From JAOUEA01 sp963810915 (GTDB lineage: Bacteria; Actinomycetota; UBA4738; HRBIN12): a stretch of 64,000 bases of DNA. Under the pieces are notes generated by a model. The model was given only the letters and a program-made list of their open reading frames with translations, had not been told where the DNA came from and did no database searches. Location: the NCBI GenBank assembly GCA_963810915.1, contig CAWEPH010000004.1:62001-126000 (forward strand). Reading direction: 5' to 3'. This document shows, one piece after another, positions 1 through 7,452 of the stretch (the first letter of the stretch is position 1; each line of letters starts with the position of its first letter). Both the position numbers and the translations under genes were made by a program.

Positions 1-129
1 TACATGGCTGAGCGTGCCGAGGCGACGATCGTGGAGGTGCCGGCTTCGCACGTCTCGTTCGTGTCCCAGCCCGAGGCCGCGACCCAGCTCATCCTGCAGG
101 CGGTCGAGGCGACCGCCGGGGCCGGCTAA
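1..129 (+). CDS. alpha/beta hydrolase, C-terminal end (partial)
   Basis: The frame is open from base 1 to a TAA at 127-129 and encodes the last 42 residues of a protein that begins outside the window. The tail contains VEVPASHVSFVSQPEAA, which matches the final strand and catalytic-His region (the 'ASHVxxxSQP' pattern) of EstC-like alpha/beta hydrolases. The His is presumably the catalytic base. The substrate cannot be inferred. The assignment rests only on this C-terminal motif. Confidence 0.65.
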   Translation, partial: YMAERAEATIVEVPASHVSFVSQPEAATQLILQAVEATAGAG

Positions 130-183
130 CGCGCCCATCGACAACGGTCGGACACCGGTTCCTCCGGCCCCCGATGATCTATG

Positions 184-804
184 TCACGTGTTCATGTCGA
201 CCGTGGCCGTTCCGTACTGCGGGCGCCCGGTGGGCCGGTAGACCTGGATCGTCACACCGCTCGGGGTGGCCCGCGATTCGACCAGTTCGAGCGCCCTGTC
301 CCGGCCGGTGTCAGGGAACAGCCGCGTGCCCTGGCCGACGACCACGGGGAAGGTGAACAGGTTCATCTCGTCGACAAGGTCGTTGTCGAGCAGCCACCGG
401 AACAGGGCGCCGCTGCCGTGCACCTGCAGCTCGCGTCCCGGCTTGGCTTTCAGCTCGCGGACGGCGGCCGCGAGATCACCGGAGAGGACGGTCGTGTTCG
501 TCCACCGCGGGTCGGTGAGTGTGGTCGATGCCACGTACTTGGGCTTCGTGTGCAACGCCGTCCAGATCGGGCTGTCGCCCGGATCGTCCCACGTTCCCCA
601 GGAGCCGGCGAAGATCTCGTAGGTCCGCCGGCCGAACAGGAACGCGTCGGCGCGCTGGTAGATCTCGTCCATGACCGTCCCGGCTTCGTTGTCGAAGTGG
701 GCCCATCCGCCGCGCTCGAATACGCCGCGCTCGTCCTCCTCCGGCCCGCCGGGCCCCTGCATCACTCCGTCAACGGAGACCTGCGTGGTGGTCGTCAGCT
801 TCAT
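184..804 (-). CDS. dihydrofolate reductase family protein (RibD C-terminal domain)
   Basis: A 206-residue single-domain protein opening with MKLTTTTQVSVDGVMQGPGG, the first strand and loop of the RibD_C/bacterial DHFR-like fold. It continues with the family's typical FGRRTYEIFAGSW and ALVESRATPSGVTIQVYRP segments. Such proteins bind NAD(P)H and reduce small heterocyclic substrates. Most stand-alone members have no defined substrate, so only a generic cytoplasmic reductase is inferred. The ATG at 804 is preceded on the minus strand by a GAAGGGA ribosome-binding site at good spacing. It is transcribed away from the next lipoprotein gene only after a 125-base gap, so an operon is not evident. 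Confidence 0.85.
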   Translation of the reverse strand: MKLTTTTQVSVDGVMQGPGGPEEDERGVFERGGWAHFDNEAGTVMDEIYQRADAFLFGRRTYEIFAGSWGTWDDPGDSPIWTALHTKPKYVASTTLTDPRWTNTTVLSGDLAAAVRELKAKPGRELQVHGSGALFRWLLDNDLVDEMNLFTFPVVVGQGTRLFPDTGRDRALELVESRATPSGVTIQVYRPTGRPQYGTATVDMNT

Positions 805-929
805 GACCGCGGTTCCCTTCTCGTTGGTTGGTCGGCACCCTCATCATCCCCGGGTCGATTCGCTCGACTCTCACGCTGCAAGGTACCCCCGCATGTTCTC
901 CCGCGTGATTGGGGCGGCGGCACGGCCTT

Positions 930-1823
930 TCAGCCAGCAGCCACTCCACAAGGCACCCTGGCGCCGGATATGAAGCTCTGATTCGCCCCCGACCCGTCCA
1001 GGTTCGCTCGTCCGATCGTAGTTCCGCTCGGCGCCATCCACGCACCGGGGTTGGCCCAGTAGATATGCGAGCCATCGACCGCGACCCCGCATGGGTTGTC
1101 TGCACCGGAGATGAAGCTCTGGTTCACGCCCGTGCCATCGAGGTTGGCCCGCCCGATCGTGTCCCCGGCGGACCAATAGATGTAAGAGGCGTTGACGGCA
1201 ACCCCTTGGGCAGGCCCGGAAGTCATGATGAACGCACGAACGACCCCTGAGCCATCCAGATTCGCACGACCGATGGTTCCATCCCCCCAGTTGGCCCAAT
1301 AGATGTGGGAGGAATCGACGGCGAGGCCACTCGGAGTGTTTGCACCGGAGATGAAGCTCTGGTTCACGCCCGAGCCGTCGAGGTTGGCCCGCCCGATCGT
1401 CGTGCCGCCGCCGCCGCTCTCGCCCGTGTTGGCCCAGTAGATATCCGAGCCATCGACCGCGACCCCGCATGGGTTGTCTGCGCCGGAGATGAAGCTCTGG
1501 TTCACGCCCGAGCCGTCGAGGTTGGCACGTCCTATCGTGGTGCCTCCCTCATTCGCCCAGAACACGTACTTACCCTGAACGGCCACCCCACAGGACCTGT
1601 TGGCACCGACGATGAAGTTCTGCGTTGAAGCGCTTCCGTCGAGATTCGCTCCACCGACGGTTGTTCCGCGGTCATTTCCCCAGAAGAGGTGAGGCTGGCC
1701 TGACGACAGAGGCGTGGGCTTCGGGGACGGCGAAGAGCTGCAGGCCGAGGCCACCAGCGTCAGAGCCAGTGCGGCGCCGACGCTCATCATCCACCGGCCT
1801 GGTGTTGCACCATTGAGGGCCAT
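930..1823 (-). CDS. lipoprotein with six YWTD-like beta-propeller repeats
   Basis: A 297-residue exported protein. Residues 12-28 form a hydrophobic signal ending in the lipobox VASAC, so the mature protein should be anchored to the outer face of the membrane by its Cys. After a Ser/Pro linker there are six units of about 42 residues. Each carries a GRANLDGSG turn, a SFISGA segment and a CGVAVDGSxIYWAN strand, the signature of LDL-receptor YWTD (LY) repeats that build a six-bladed propeller. The last unit stops at CGVAAG, before its YWAN strand. Closure could be completed by the N-terminal LFWGN strand, or the C-terminus may have been lost. No enzymatic residues are recognisable; a binding role is inferred. 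A start at Met12 or Met13 is also possible. Confidence 0.8.
   Translation of the reverse strand: MALNGATPGRWMMSVGAALALTLVASACSSSPSPKPTPLSSGQPHLFWGNDRGTTVGGANLDGSASTQNFIVGANRSCGVAVQGKYVFWANEGGTTIGRANLDGSGVNQSFISGADNPCGVAVDGSDIYWANTGESGGGGTTIGRANLDGSGVNQSFISGANTPSGLAVDSSHIYWANWGDGTIGRANLDGSGVVRAFIMTSGPAQGVAVNASYIYWSAGDTIGRANLDGTGVNQSFISGADNPCGVAVDGSHIYWANPGAWMAPSGTTIGRANLDGSGANQSFISGARVPCGVAAG
960..1670. repeat. degenerate tandem coding repeats of the propeller gene
   Basis: Roughly 120-140-base units recur inside the lipoprotein gene. The plus-strand string GATGAAGCTCTGGTTCACGC is found near 1110, 1349 and 1487, with a diverged copy near 970. Each is followed by a near-identical GAGGTTGGCCCGCCC block. 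Several units are almost identical in DNA, indicating recent internal duplication or gene conversion. Confidence 0.7.
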
Positions 1824-1881
1824 GGCCTGCCGAATCTAGCATTGGACCCTCAAGGACGCGAGTCGTCGCCGAGGGCCGCAA

Positions 1882-2209
1882 GTGTCTCCCAGTGACGTGC
1901 GCGCGGCACGGCCTGGCCCTTTCGAATCCGCCCAGGCGATCCGTAACGCGGTCGGCGACCTCGGCGTACAGATCCGCGCCGGCTGCCACATCGGCGAGGT
2001 GGAGCGCGTCGGAGACCGCGTCCAAGGATCGCCTTCCGCATCGGAGCGCGTGTCGCCGCCCTGGCGGGCGCCTCCGAGGTCCTCGTTTCCTCAACGGTCA
2101 AGGACCTCGTCGTCGGCTCGGGGCTCAACTTCGAGGACGCTGGTGAACACGAGCTGAAGGGCGTCCCCGACCGTGGCACCTCTACCGGGTGGCGAGTTCC
2201 ACCCACTGA
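1882..2209 (+). pseudogene. remnant of a class III adenylate/guanylate cyclase domain
   Basis: Three successive frames encode consecutive pieces of a cyclase homology domain. First comes AQAIRNAVGDLGVQIRAGCH plus IGEVERVGDRVQG, frame-shifting near 2025. Then come IAFRIGARVAALAGASEVLV and the STVKDLVVGSGLNFEDAG stretch with HELKGVPDR, and after a second shift near 2173 WHLYRVASSTH and a stop. The order and motifs match the C-terminal half of cyclase domains attached to AAA/TPR or alpha/beta-hydrolase proteins. The metal-binding N-terminal half is absent, so this is a non-functional fragment. No start codon or ribosome site belongs to it. Confidence 0.75.
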
Positions 2210-2497
2210 AGCACGGACCTGTACACGAATCGGCCACGCCGGGCCCGCGCCCCCACCCAGCCCCTTAGATGCGTGACTGATGCCTCCCCCTCGAATAGCC
2301 CGCCCGATGCCTTGCCTTGGGAAGGGACTAAACACGCTCACGGGCTAGGCTGCCCGGCCGGATTCAGGCCGCTGATCCGTAGGTCAGAGAACTCCGATAC
2401 ACGGTTGTCCGGATCGCGACCGCCAGATGCCACAACGACACACGGTCATATGAGGCGCGGGTCGAGTCGTGAGTGTTCAGCTAGCCGCGCTCGCTGC
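2210..2497. other. intergenic stretch without recognised gene
   Basis: About 290 bases between the cyclase remnant and the SOS-like palindrome. The short frames here lack family motifs and ribosome sites. I see no convincing RNA gene or repeat in it. Confidence 0.5.
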
Positions 2498-2511
2498 CGA
2501 ACAGATGTTCG
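2498..2511 (+). promoter_or_regulatory. LexA-type palindrome upstream of the Sir2 operon
   Basis: CGAACAGATGTTCG is a near-perfect inverted repeat fitting CGAAC-N4-GTTCG, the LexA box form known from Actinobacteria and Firmicutes. Its right arm TGTTCG can act as a -35 element, 16 bases before CACACT at 2528-2533, which would let a bound repressor block the promoter. The eight following bases TGTCAGAG are identical to those after the second box at 5481. Binding by LexA itself is an inference. Confidence 0.6.
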
Positions 2512-2613
2512 TGTCAGAGCAACCCCGCACACTGAGGCGGAACCGAAGAGAGGACCGATCGCCTTGACTTCCCCCTTCCCCGTAGTGCTTGCATGGCTCG
2601 AGGGTCCGCGTTG

Positions 2614-3381
2614 ATGGATCAGGTGCGCATCGTGACGGCGATGATCGAGGCCGCCGAGACGATCACCGTGCTCACCGGCGCCGGCATCAGCACCGACTCG
2701 GGCATCCCCGACTACCGCGGTCCCCAAGGGGTCTGGACGACGAACCCCGCATCGATGCGCCTGGTCAGCATCGACGCCTACCTGGCCGACCCCCAGGTGC
2801 GCATCGACGCGTGGCAGGAGCGTTTGCACCACCCCGTGTGGACCGCGTCTCCCAACGCCGGCCATCGAGCCTTGGTGGACCTGGAGCGTGCCGGGAAACT
2901 CCGTGCGCTCGCGACCCAGAACATCGACGGGCTGCACCAGGCGGCGGAATCGCGAGCCGTGCTCGAGCTCCACGGCACGATCCGAGAGGCCAAGTGCCTG
3001 GCGTGCGGCGCGCGGACACCGATGCGGGAGGCGCTGGATCGCGTGCGCGCCGGCGAACCCGACCCGCCGTGTGCAGCGTGCGGCGGCATCCAGAAGTCGG
3101 CGACGGTCGCGTTCGGAGAACAGCTCGACGGGACGGTCCTGCGGAGGGCGATCGAGGCGGCCGGGTCGTGCCAGGTGTTCCTGGCCATCGGCACGTCGCT
3201 CGCCGTACAGCCCGCGGCGTCGCTCTTCGACATCGCGCAAGGTTCGGGTGCGAGCTGCATGATCATCAACGCCGATCCCACGGTGTACGACGAGAGCGCG
3301 GACGCGGTCGTGCACGCCCCGATCGGCGAGGTGCTCCCGTCGATCGTGGGCTCCGCGCTCTCCGACGGGGGCCCGACATGA
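2614..3381 (+). CDS. Sir2-family NAD-dependent protein deacylase (sirtuin)
   Basis: A 255-residue canonical sirtuin. The Rossmann NAD site is TGAGISTDSGIPDYRG. The ribose/nicotinamide motif is TQNIDGLHQ, followed by the catalytic His in ELHGT. A structural zinc is held by two Cys pairs (CLACG and CAACGG). GTSLAVQP and INADPT complete the fold. Sirtuins remove acyl groups from lysines using NAD and release nicotinamide and O-acyl-ADP-ribose. The zinc cysteines argue for a protein deacylase rather than a defence-type SIR2 NADase. The ATG at 2614 is preferred because GAGGG lies 9 bases upstream; an in-frame ATG at 2593 lacks one. The stop overlaps the next start as ATGA, so it heads a translationally coupled operon with two phosphatases and PilT. 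Confidence 0.92.
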   Translation: MDQVRIVTAMIEAAETITVLTGAGISTDSGIPDYRGPQGVWTTNPASMRLVSIDAYLADPQVRIDAWQERLHHPVWTASPNAGHRALVDLERAGKLRALATQNIDGLHQAAESRAVLELHGTIREAKCLACGARTPMREALDRVRAGEPDPPCAACGGIQKSATVAFGEQLDGTVLRRAIEAAGSCQVFLAIGTSLAVQPAASLFDIAQGSGASCMIINADPTVYDESADAVVHAPIGEVLPSIVGSALSDGGPT

Positions 3382-3887
3382 AGCCGAGCTTCGATGACCG
3401 GGGCTACCCGCTGGATCCGTACGCGGAGGTCGTTCTCGGGCTGTTCATGGCCGATGCCATCCTCTGGCCGGAAGATGTGGCCTACAGGGGCTTCGACGCC
3501 CAGTACGACGCGTGCGGCTGGGAACGGACGGAGTACGCGCCGCGGGGGTTCGCCTACACGTTCCTGCCGATGGACGACGTGCCGTGGATCTCGGATGCGG
3601 CCCGCGTCCACGAGGTCGGCGAGGGGATCGCGGCCCGCGTGCGCGACGGGGAACGCGTCTTCGTGAACTGCGCGGCAGGTCTCAACCGATCGGGGCTGCT
3701 CGTCGGCCGCGCGCTGATCGCGCTCGGGCACGCGCCCCTGGAAGCGATCCGGCTCGTGCGCCGGGCGCGAGGCCCTCACGCGCTGTCCAACGTCGTGTTC
3801 ACGAGGTGGCTGACGACCGGCGATCGCGGATCCGTCCGACCGACGTCGATCCACGTCGGAGGCCAGGTCATCGGGAGGAACGCGTGA
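3378..3887 (+). CDS. dual-specificity protein phosphatase (first of two)
   Basis: A 169-residue protein whose P-loop reads VNCAAGLNRSGLLVGRAL, the C-x5-R-S signature of Cys-based dual-specificity phosphatases. The residue before the catalytic Cys is Asn instead of the usual His, which may raise the Cys pKa or change specificity. The Asp in PMDDVPW, about 40 residues upstream, could be the general acid. The start is fixed by the ATGA overlap with the sirtuin gene. It is followed by a second, diverged phosphatase in the same operon with a GTGA overlap. Substrates are unknown; a phosphoprotein made or modified by the operon is a reasonable guess. Confidence 0.85.
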   Translation: MKPSFDDRGYPLDPYAEVVLGLFMADAILWPEDVAYRGFDAQYDACGWERTEYAPRGFAYTFLPMDDVPWISDAARVHEVGEGIAARVRDGERVFVNCAAGLNRSGLLVGRALIALGHAPLEAIRLVRRARGPHALSNVVFTRWLTTGDRGSVRPTSIHVGGQVIGRNA

Positions 3888-4378
3888 CCTTCTCGGACTT
3901 CGCCGAGGTCGTGCCGGGTCTCTATATCGGGTCGCATCCCGAGCCCGAGGATCCCTTCGAGCTCGGTGCCACCGTTGTCGTCTCCCTCACCTCGGGCACG
4001 ACCGCGCGCGCGGTCCCCCGCAACGGCGTGTTGATCCACTGGCCGCTCGAGGACGGTCCGATCCCGCAGCCCGAGATCCTCGACTGCCTCGCAACCTTCA
4101 TCGACACCACCCTCAGGGTGAGCGCCGCCGTGTACGTCCACTGTCAGGCCGGCATGAACCGCTCGGCGCTGGTCGTTGCGCGCGTCTTGATGGCCAGAGG
4201 TATGAGCGCGGTCGATGCCATCGGCCTGGTCCGTCAGCGGCGGAAGGACTCCTTGAGGGACGAGTATGCGGACTGGCTCCTCTCGCATCCCTTCCGCGCG
4301 ACGCCCGCCCCGGGTCGCATTCAAGCCGCCTCAGGATGCGCCGAAGCAGAACTGGACGGACCAACGAGGAGACGATGA
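3884..4378 (+). CDS. dual-specificity protein phosphatase (second of two)
   Basis: A 164-residue protein with the full dual-specificity phosphatase loop VHCQAGMNRSALVVARVL (H-C-x5-R-S). DGPIPQPEILDCL supplies the typical acid and recognition helix ahead of it. It opens with FSDFAEVVPGLYIGS, the standard first strand of small DUSPs. Unlike its upstream neighbour it keeps the His before the Cys. GTG at 3884 is chosen because GGGAGG stands just upstream and the GTGA overlap couples it to the first phosphatase; its own stop overlaps the PilT start as ATGA. Two unlike phosphatases in series suggest either two phosphorylated sites or a heteromeric enzyme. Confidence 0.85.
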   Translation: MTFSDFAEVVPGLYIGSHPEPEDPFELGATVVVSLTSGTTARAVPRNGVLIHWPLEDGPIPQPEILDCLATFIDTTLRVSAAVYVHCQAGMNRSALVVARVLMARGMSAVDAIGLVRQRRKDSLRDEYADWLLSHPFRATPAPGRIQAASGCAEAELDGPTRRR

Positions 4379-5466
4379 TGAGTGAGACCACGCTCGCCGC
4401 ACCCGAGACGGCGGTTCCCGTCCACGAACTCCTGAGCAGGGTCATCGAGATGCGCGGTTCCGACCTCCACCTGATGGCCGGCTCTCCTCCGTTGGTGAGG
4501 GTGCACGGCGAACTGGTCCGCCTCGACGACTACGGACCGATCCCGCCCCAGTCGTTGCGCGAGACCGTCTACGGCGTGCTGCCGCAGAAGATGCGCGAAC
4601 GCTTCGAGCAGGACCTCGAGCTCGACACCTCCTACACGCTCCCCGGACAGGCGCGGTTCCGGCTCAACGTCTACCGCCAGCGCGACTCCGTGGGTGCGGT
4701 CTTCCGGCTGATCCCTTCGGAGATCAAGAGCGTGGAGGACCTTGGGCTCCCACCCGTCGTGTCGGAGCTCGCGCGGTTCCCACGCGGGCTCGTGGTCGTG
4801 ACCGGGCCGACCGGTTCGGGCAAGTCCACGACGCTCGCCGCCATGGTGAACGTCGTGAACGAGGAGCGCGCCGCCCACATCATGACCGTCGAGGACCCGA
4901 TCGAGTTCCTCCACACGAACAAGCGCTCCGCGGTGAACCAGCGCGAGGTGGGCAACGACACGCACGGCTTCGCGGAGGCGACCAAGCACGTCCTGCGCCA
5001 GGACCCGGACGTGATCATGATCGGGGAGATGCGCGACCTCGAGACGATCTCGACCGCCATCAGCGCCGCCGAGACCGGTCACCTGGTGTTCGCGACGCTC
5101 CACACGCAGGATGCAGCCCAGACGATCGACCGCATGATCGACGTGTTCCCCTCCGAGCAGCAGCAGCAGGTGCGCGTGCAGCTCTCCACGACCCTGCAGG
5201 GCGTGGTGAGTCAGCAGCTCGTGCCCACGTTCGACGGCAACGGCCGCGTGGTGGCCGCGGAGGTCCTCGTGGTCACGCCCGCCATCCGCGCGATGATCCG
5301 AGAACGGCACGTGCACCAGATCCTCGGCGCGATGCAGACCGGGGGAGCCAGCGGCATGCAGACGATGGATGCCGCCCTCGCGCATCTCGTGAAGACGGGC
5401 CAGATCACCCGTGAAGCGGCCCTCGACCGCTGCCACGACGACAGGGAGCTCCAGAGGCTGATCTGA
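4375..5466 (+). CDS. pilT: PilT-like twitching motility / secretion hexameric ATPase
   Basis: A 363-residue GspE/PilT-superfamily ATPase. The N-terminal PAS-like domain starts RGSDLHLMAGSPPLVRVHGEL. Walker A is GPTGSGKSTT, the Asp box is VEDPIEF, Walker B is DPDVIMIGEMRDLET, and the His box is THLHTQDAAQTIDRMID-like (FATLHTQDAAQTIDRMID). These are PilT/PilU features: no zinc Cys cluster as in PilB, and an AIRAMIRE segment near the end. PilT powers retraction of type IV pili. No pilin, PilB, PilC or PilM-Q gene is visible here, so it may act on pili encoded elsewhere or have been recruited to this operon. A GAGGAG site precedes two adjacent ATGs at 4375 and 4378. Confidence 0.92.
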   Translation: MMSETTLAAPETAVPVHELLSRVIEMRGSDLHLMAGSPPLVRVHGELVRLDDYGPIPPQSLRETVYGVLPQKMRERFEQDLELDTSYTLPGQARFRLNVYRQRDSVGAVFRLIPSEIKSVEDLGLPPVVSELARFPRGLVVVTGPTGSGKSTTLAAMVNVVNEERAAHIMTVEDPIEFLHTNKRSAVNQREVGNDTHGFAEATKHVLRQDPDVIMIGEMRDLETISTAISAAETGHLVFATLHTQDAAQTIDRMIDVFPSEQQQQVRVQLSTTLQGVVSQQLVPTFDGNGRVVAAEVLVVTPAIRAMIRERHVHQILGAMQTGGASGMQTMDAALAHLVKTGQITREAALDRCHDDRELQRLI

Positions 5467-5480
5467 GCGGGATGCCTCTC

Positions 5481-5494
5481 CGAACATCTGTTCG
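5481..5494 (+). promoter_or_regulatory. second LexA-type palindrome, upstream of the membrane/VWA operon
   Basis: CGAACATCTGTTCG fits CGAAC-N4-GTTCG and is followed by TGTCAGAG, as at 2498. TGTTCG (5489-5494) and TACCTT (5511-5516) are 16 bases apart and make a plausible -35/-10 pair overlapped by the palindrome. The operon it precedes begins at 5591. The shared element indicates that both operons answer to the same regulator. Confidence 0.6.
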
Positions 5495-5590
5495 TGTCAG
5501 AGGTGTTGCGTACCTTTGCACAGCGAGACGTCACCCCCTGCTCCGCCGCCCCGGGCGGAGGGCGACTCGCCGGTTAGGAGGTTCCCCCCG

Positions 5591-6757
5591 ATGAAGCCTG
5601 CCTTCGGCTCCATCCGCCGTGTCCACGATCGTTGGCGCGCCCGCCGCGACGGTCGCCGGGACGGACTGCTCGGCATCCCGACCAGGGACGAGGTGGCCTA
5701 CCCGCCCGCGCTGCTGCAGATCGCGCGCCGCGCCGACGAGGCGCTCGCCGATCTCGCGCGTGACTGGGCGGATCGCGTCGCCCGTCTGCGCGAACATGCC
5801 GACACGCAAGCGCTCGAGCTCCGCTCCGCATCCGATGACGCCGACACGGCCGCCGGCGCCGTGGCCGTCGCCGAGTCGCGCAGCCGGACCTCGCAGACGC
5901 GCGCCGACGAGTTCGCCGCCTCCAGCCCCGCCCGCGGCGCGGCCGCGCGCATCAGCCCGCGGGTGTACGCCGTCGCGATCGTCGCGATCCTCGTGGCGGA
6001 GTTCCCGCTGAACGCGATCGCGTTCCGTCTCTTCGGCGAGGCGGAGATCCTCACGTGGGTGATGACCGCGAGCCTGGCGTTCACGCTGGTCTTCTGCGCG
6101 CACGGCCTCGGCACGTTCCTGCGCGCCGAGCAGCCCACCATGGCGGAGCGGCGCTGGATCGTGGTGCTCGTGGTGCTGCCCGTGCTCACGATCATCGCGA
6201 TCGCGTTGATCCGCGCGCGCTACCTCTCGCTCGAGGCCGAGGTCACCGGACTGGAGGTCCTCGGCCCGATGGTCGGGAGCCTCGTCTTCCTGGTGATCAA
6301 CCTGCTCGTCTACACCGGCGCCACGATGCTCTCTTACCTGGCGCACGCGCCCCGCATGCCGGCCGCGGCGAAGGAGGCGGAGCGCGCACAGACGGAGCTC
6401 GGCTCGGCGCAGACCCAGCTGCGGGAGGCGACCCGGCGCGCGCGGCGCCACGAGGAGCAGCTCTCGCACGCGGGTGTGGCGAGCGATGAGGCGCTGCAGG
6501 TGGCTCGCGCTCGCGCGAGCGCCGTCGCCGCCTACCACCGTGGATTGATGGCGCAGTACTGCGCGGCCAACCTGCGGGCGCGCGGCAACCCCGAGGTGCC
6601 GGCCGTGCTACGCGAGCTGCCGCCGATCGAGGTGCCTGCGGTGTTCGACGGGTCGGTGGTTCGCGGCGGCGACGACCGGGGACATGGGAACGGCGAAGCG
6701 TCGCGGGAGACCGTGGTCGCGCTGGGCACGCGCGTCGGCGCGGAGAACGGCCGATGA
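5591..6757 (+). CDS. membrane protein with flanking coiled coils
   Basis: I do not recognise a family. The 388-residue product has an N-terminal basic stretch (residues 5-25) and an Ala/Arg/Glu-rich helix (35-115) likely to be a coiled coil. Four hydrophobic segments lie at about 125-260, including VYAVAIVAILVAEFPLNAIAF and WIVVLVVLPVLTIIAIALI. A second long helix follows (275-345, with AKEAERAQTELGSAQTQ-type heptads) and then a polar tail. The topology resembles membrane-anchored coiled-coil scaffolds, with both coils on the cytoplasmic side. ATG 5591 follows a TAGGAGG site at 9-base spacing. An ATGA overlap couples it to the VWA lipoprotein gene, so the two products probably act together at the membrane. 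Confidence 0.75.
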   Translation: MKPAFGSIRRVHDRWRARRDGRRDGLLGIPTRDEVAYPPALLQIARRADEALADLARDWADRVARLREHADTQALELRSASDDADTAAGAVAVAESRSRTSQTRADEFAASSPARGAAARISPRVYAVAIVAILVAEFPLNAIAFRLFGEAEILTWVMTASLAFTLVFCAHGLGTFLRAEQPTMAERRWIVVLVVLPVLTIIAIALIRARYLSLEAEVTGLEVLGPMVGSLVFLVINLLVYTGATMLSYLAHAPRMPAAAKEAERAQTELGSAQTQLREATRRARRHEEQLSHAGVASDEALQVARARASAVAAYHRGLMAQYCAANLRARGNPEVPAVLRELPPIEVPAVFDGSVVRGGDDRGHGNGEASRETVVALGTRVGAENGR

Positions 6758-7452
6758 CGCGGCGTCTCCTGGCGACCCTGCTCGCGGTGAGCCTCCTGAC
6801 GGGGACCGGTTGTGCGGCCCTCTCGCGCGCGGCGGGCCGTGACCAGGCGCGCCCGCTCGTCGTCGTGCTGCTCGACGTCTCGCGCAGCACGCACGACGCG
6901 GAGGTGCGCGCCCGGTACCTCGATGCGTTCGCCCGCGTGCTCGACGACGTGGAGGCGGAGCACGGCACCCTCGTCGCCGACGTGATCGACGACAACCCGC
7001 TCGCGCACTCCACGTTCCCGATCCAGGCCACGTTCGAGGCCTGCGACCCCCTCACCGACAACCGGCTCGCGTGTGCGGCCCGCGCCGCCCAGCTCAGAGG
7101 GGACGCCTTGGACGCGGCGCGGGCGATCCTCGCGCGCACGTCCGAGGCGTCGGGCACGGACATCTACGACGGGGTCGCCCTCGCGCAGCGGGTGTTCGAC
7201 GCCTACCCCGAGGCCGGCGCGCGCCGACTCGTGATCTGCTCCGACATGGTGCAGAACGCGAGCGTCCGACCACCCGCGGCACGACTCGGTGGCGTGACGG
7301 TCTACGTGGTGGGGTCCGGGGTGGTGGCGGGTAGCGAACTCGCGCCGGAGCGGATCCTGGCGCTGCAGCGTCGGTGGCTCGGGTACTTCGCGCAGGCGGG
7401 CGCCGACCTGACGCCAGCGCGGTACGGGGCCACCCTGGTGCGCTTCCCGTGA
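6754..7452 (+). CDS. VWA-like lipoprotein
   Basis: A 232-residue protein with a signal segment LLATLLAVSLLTGTGC ending in a lipobox-like TGTGC, indicating lipid anchoring. The mature part resembles a von Willebrand A fold. LVVVLLDVSRSTHD supplies a D-x-S-x-S/T metal-site-like motif, and RRLVICSDMVQNAS gives the central strand with an Asp. VTVYVVGSGV is the next strand. VWA proteins usually bind partner proteins through a divalent metal. It overlaps the upstream coiled-coil membrane gene (ATGA) and the downstream gene (GTGA). It therefore seems to be the extracytoplasmic partner of that assembly. The exact ligand is unknown. Confidence 0.7.
   Translation: MTRRLLATLLAVSLLTGTGCAALSRAAGRDQARPLVVVLLDVSRSTHDAEVRARYLDAFARVLDDVEAEHGTLVADVIDDNPLAHSTFPIQATFEACDPLTDNRLACAARAAQLRGDALDAARAILARTSEASGTDIYDGVALAQRVFDAYPEAGARRLVICSDMVQNASVRPPAARLGGVTVYVVGSGVVAGSELAPERILALQRRWLGYFAQAGADLTPARYGATLVRFP

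Noticed and set aside
960..1670. Possible CRISPR array
   Set aside because: The repeats are about 120-140 bases with no short spacers, and they translate into propeller blades.
2614..3381. Defence-type SIR2 NADase
   Set aside because: The protein has the zinc Cys pairs and full sirtuin motifs of protein deacylases and is not fused to a sensor domain.
4321..5487. A 388-codon minus-strand frame
   Set aside because: Entirely antisense to pilT, with no recognisable protein features.
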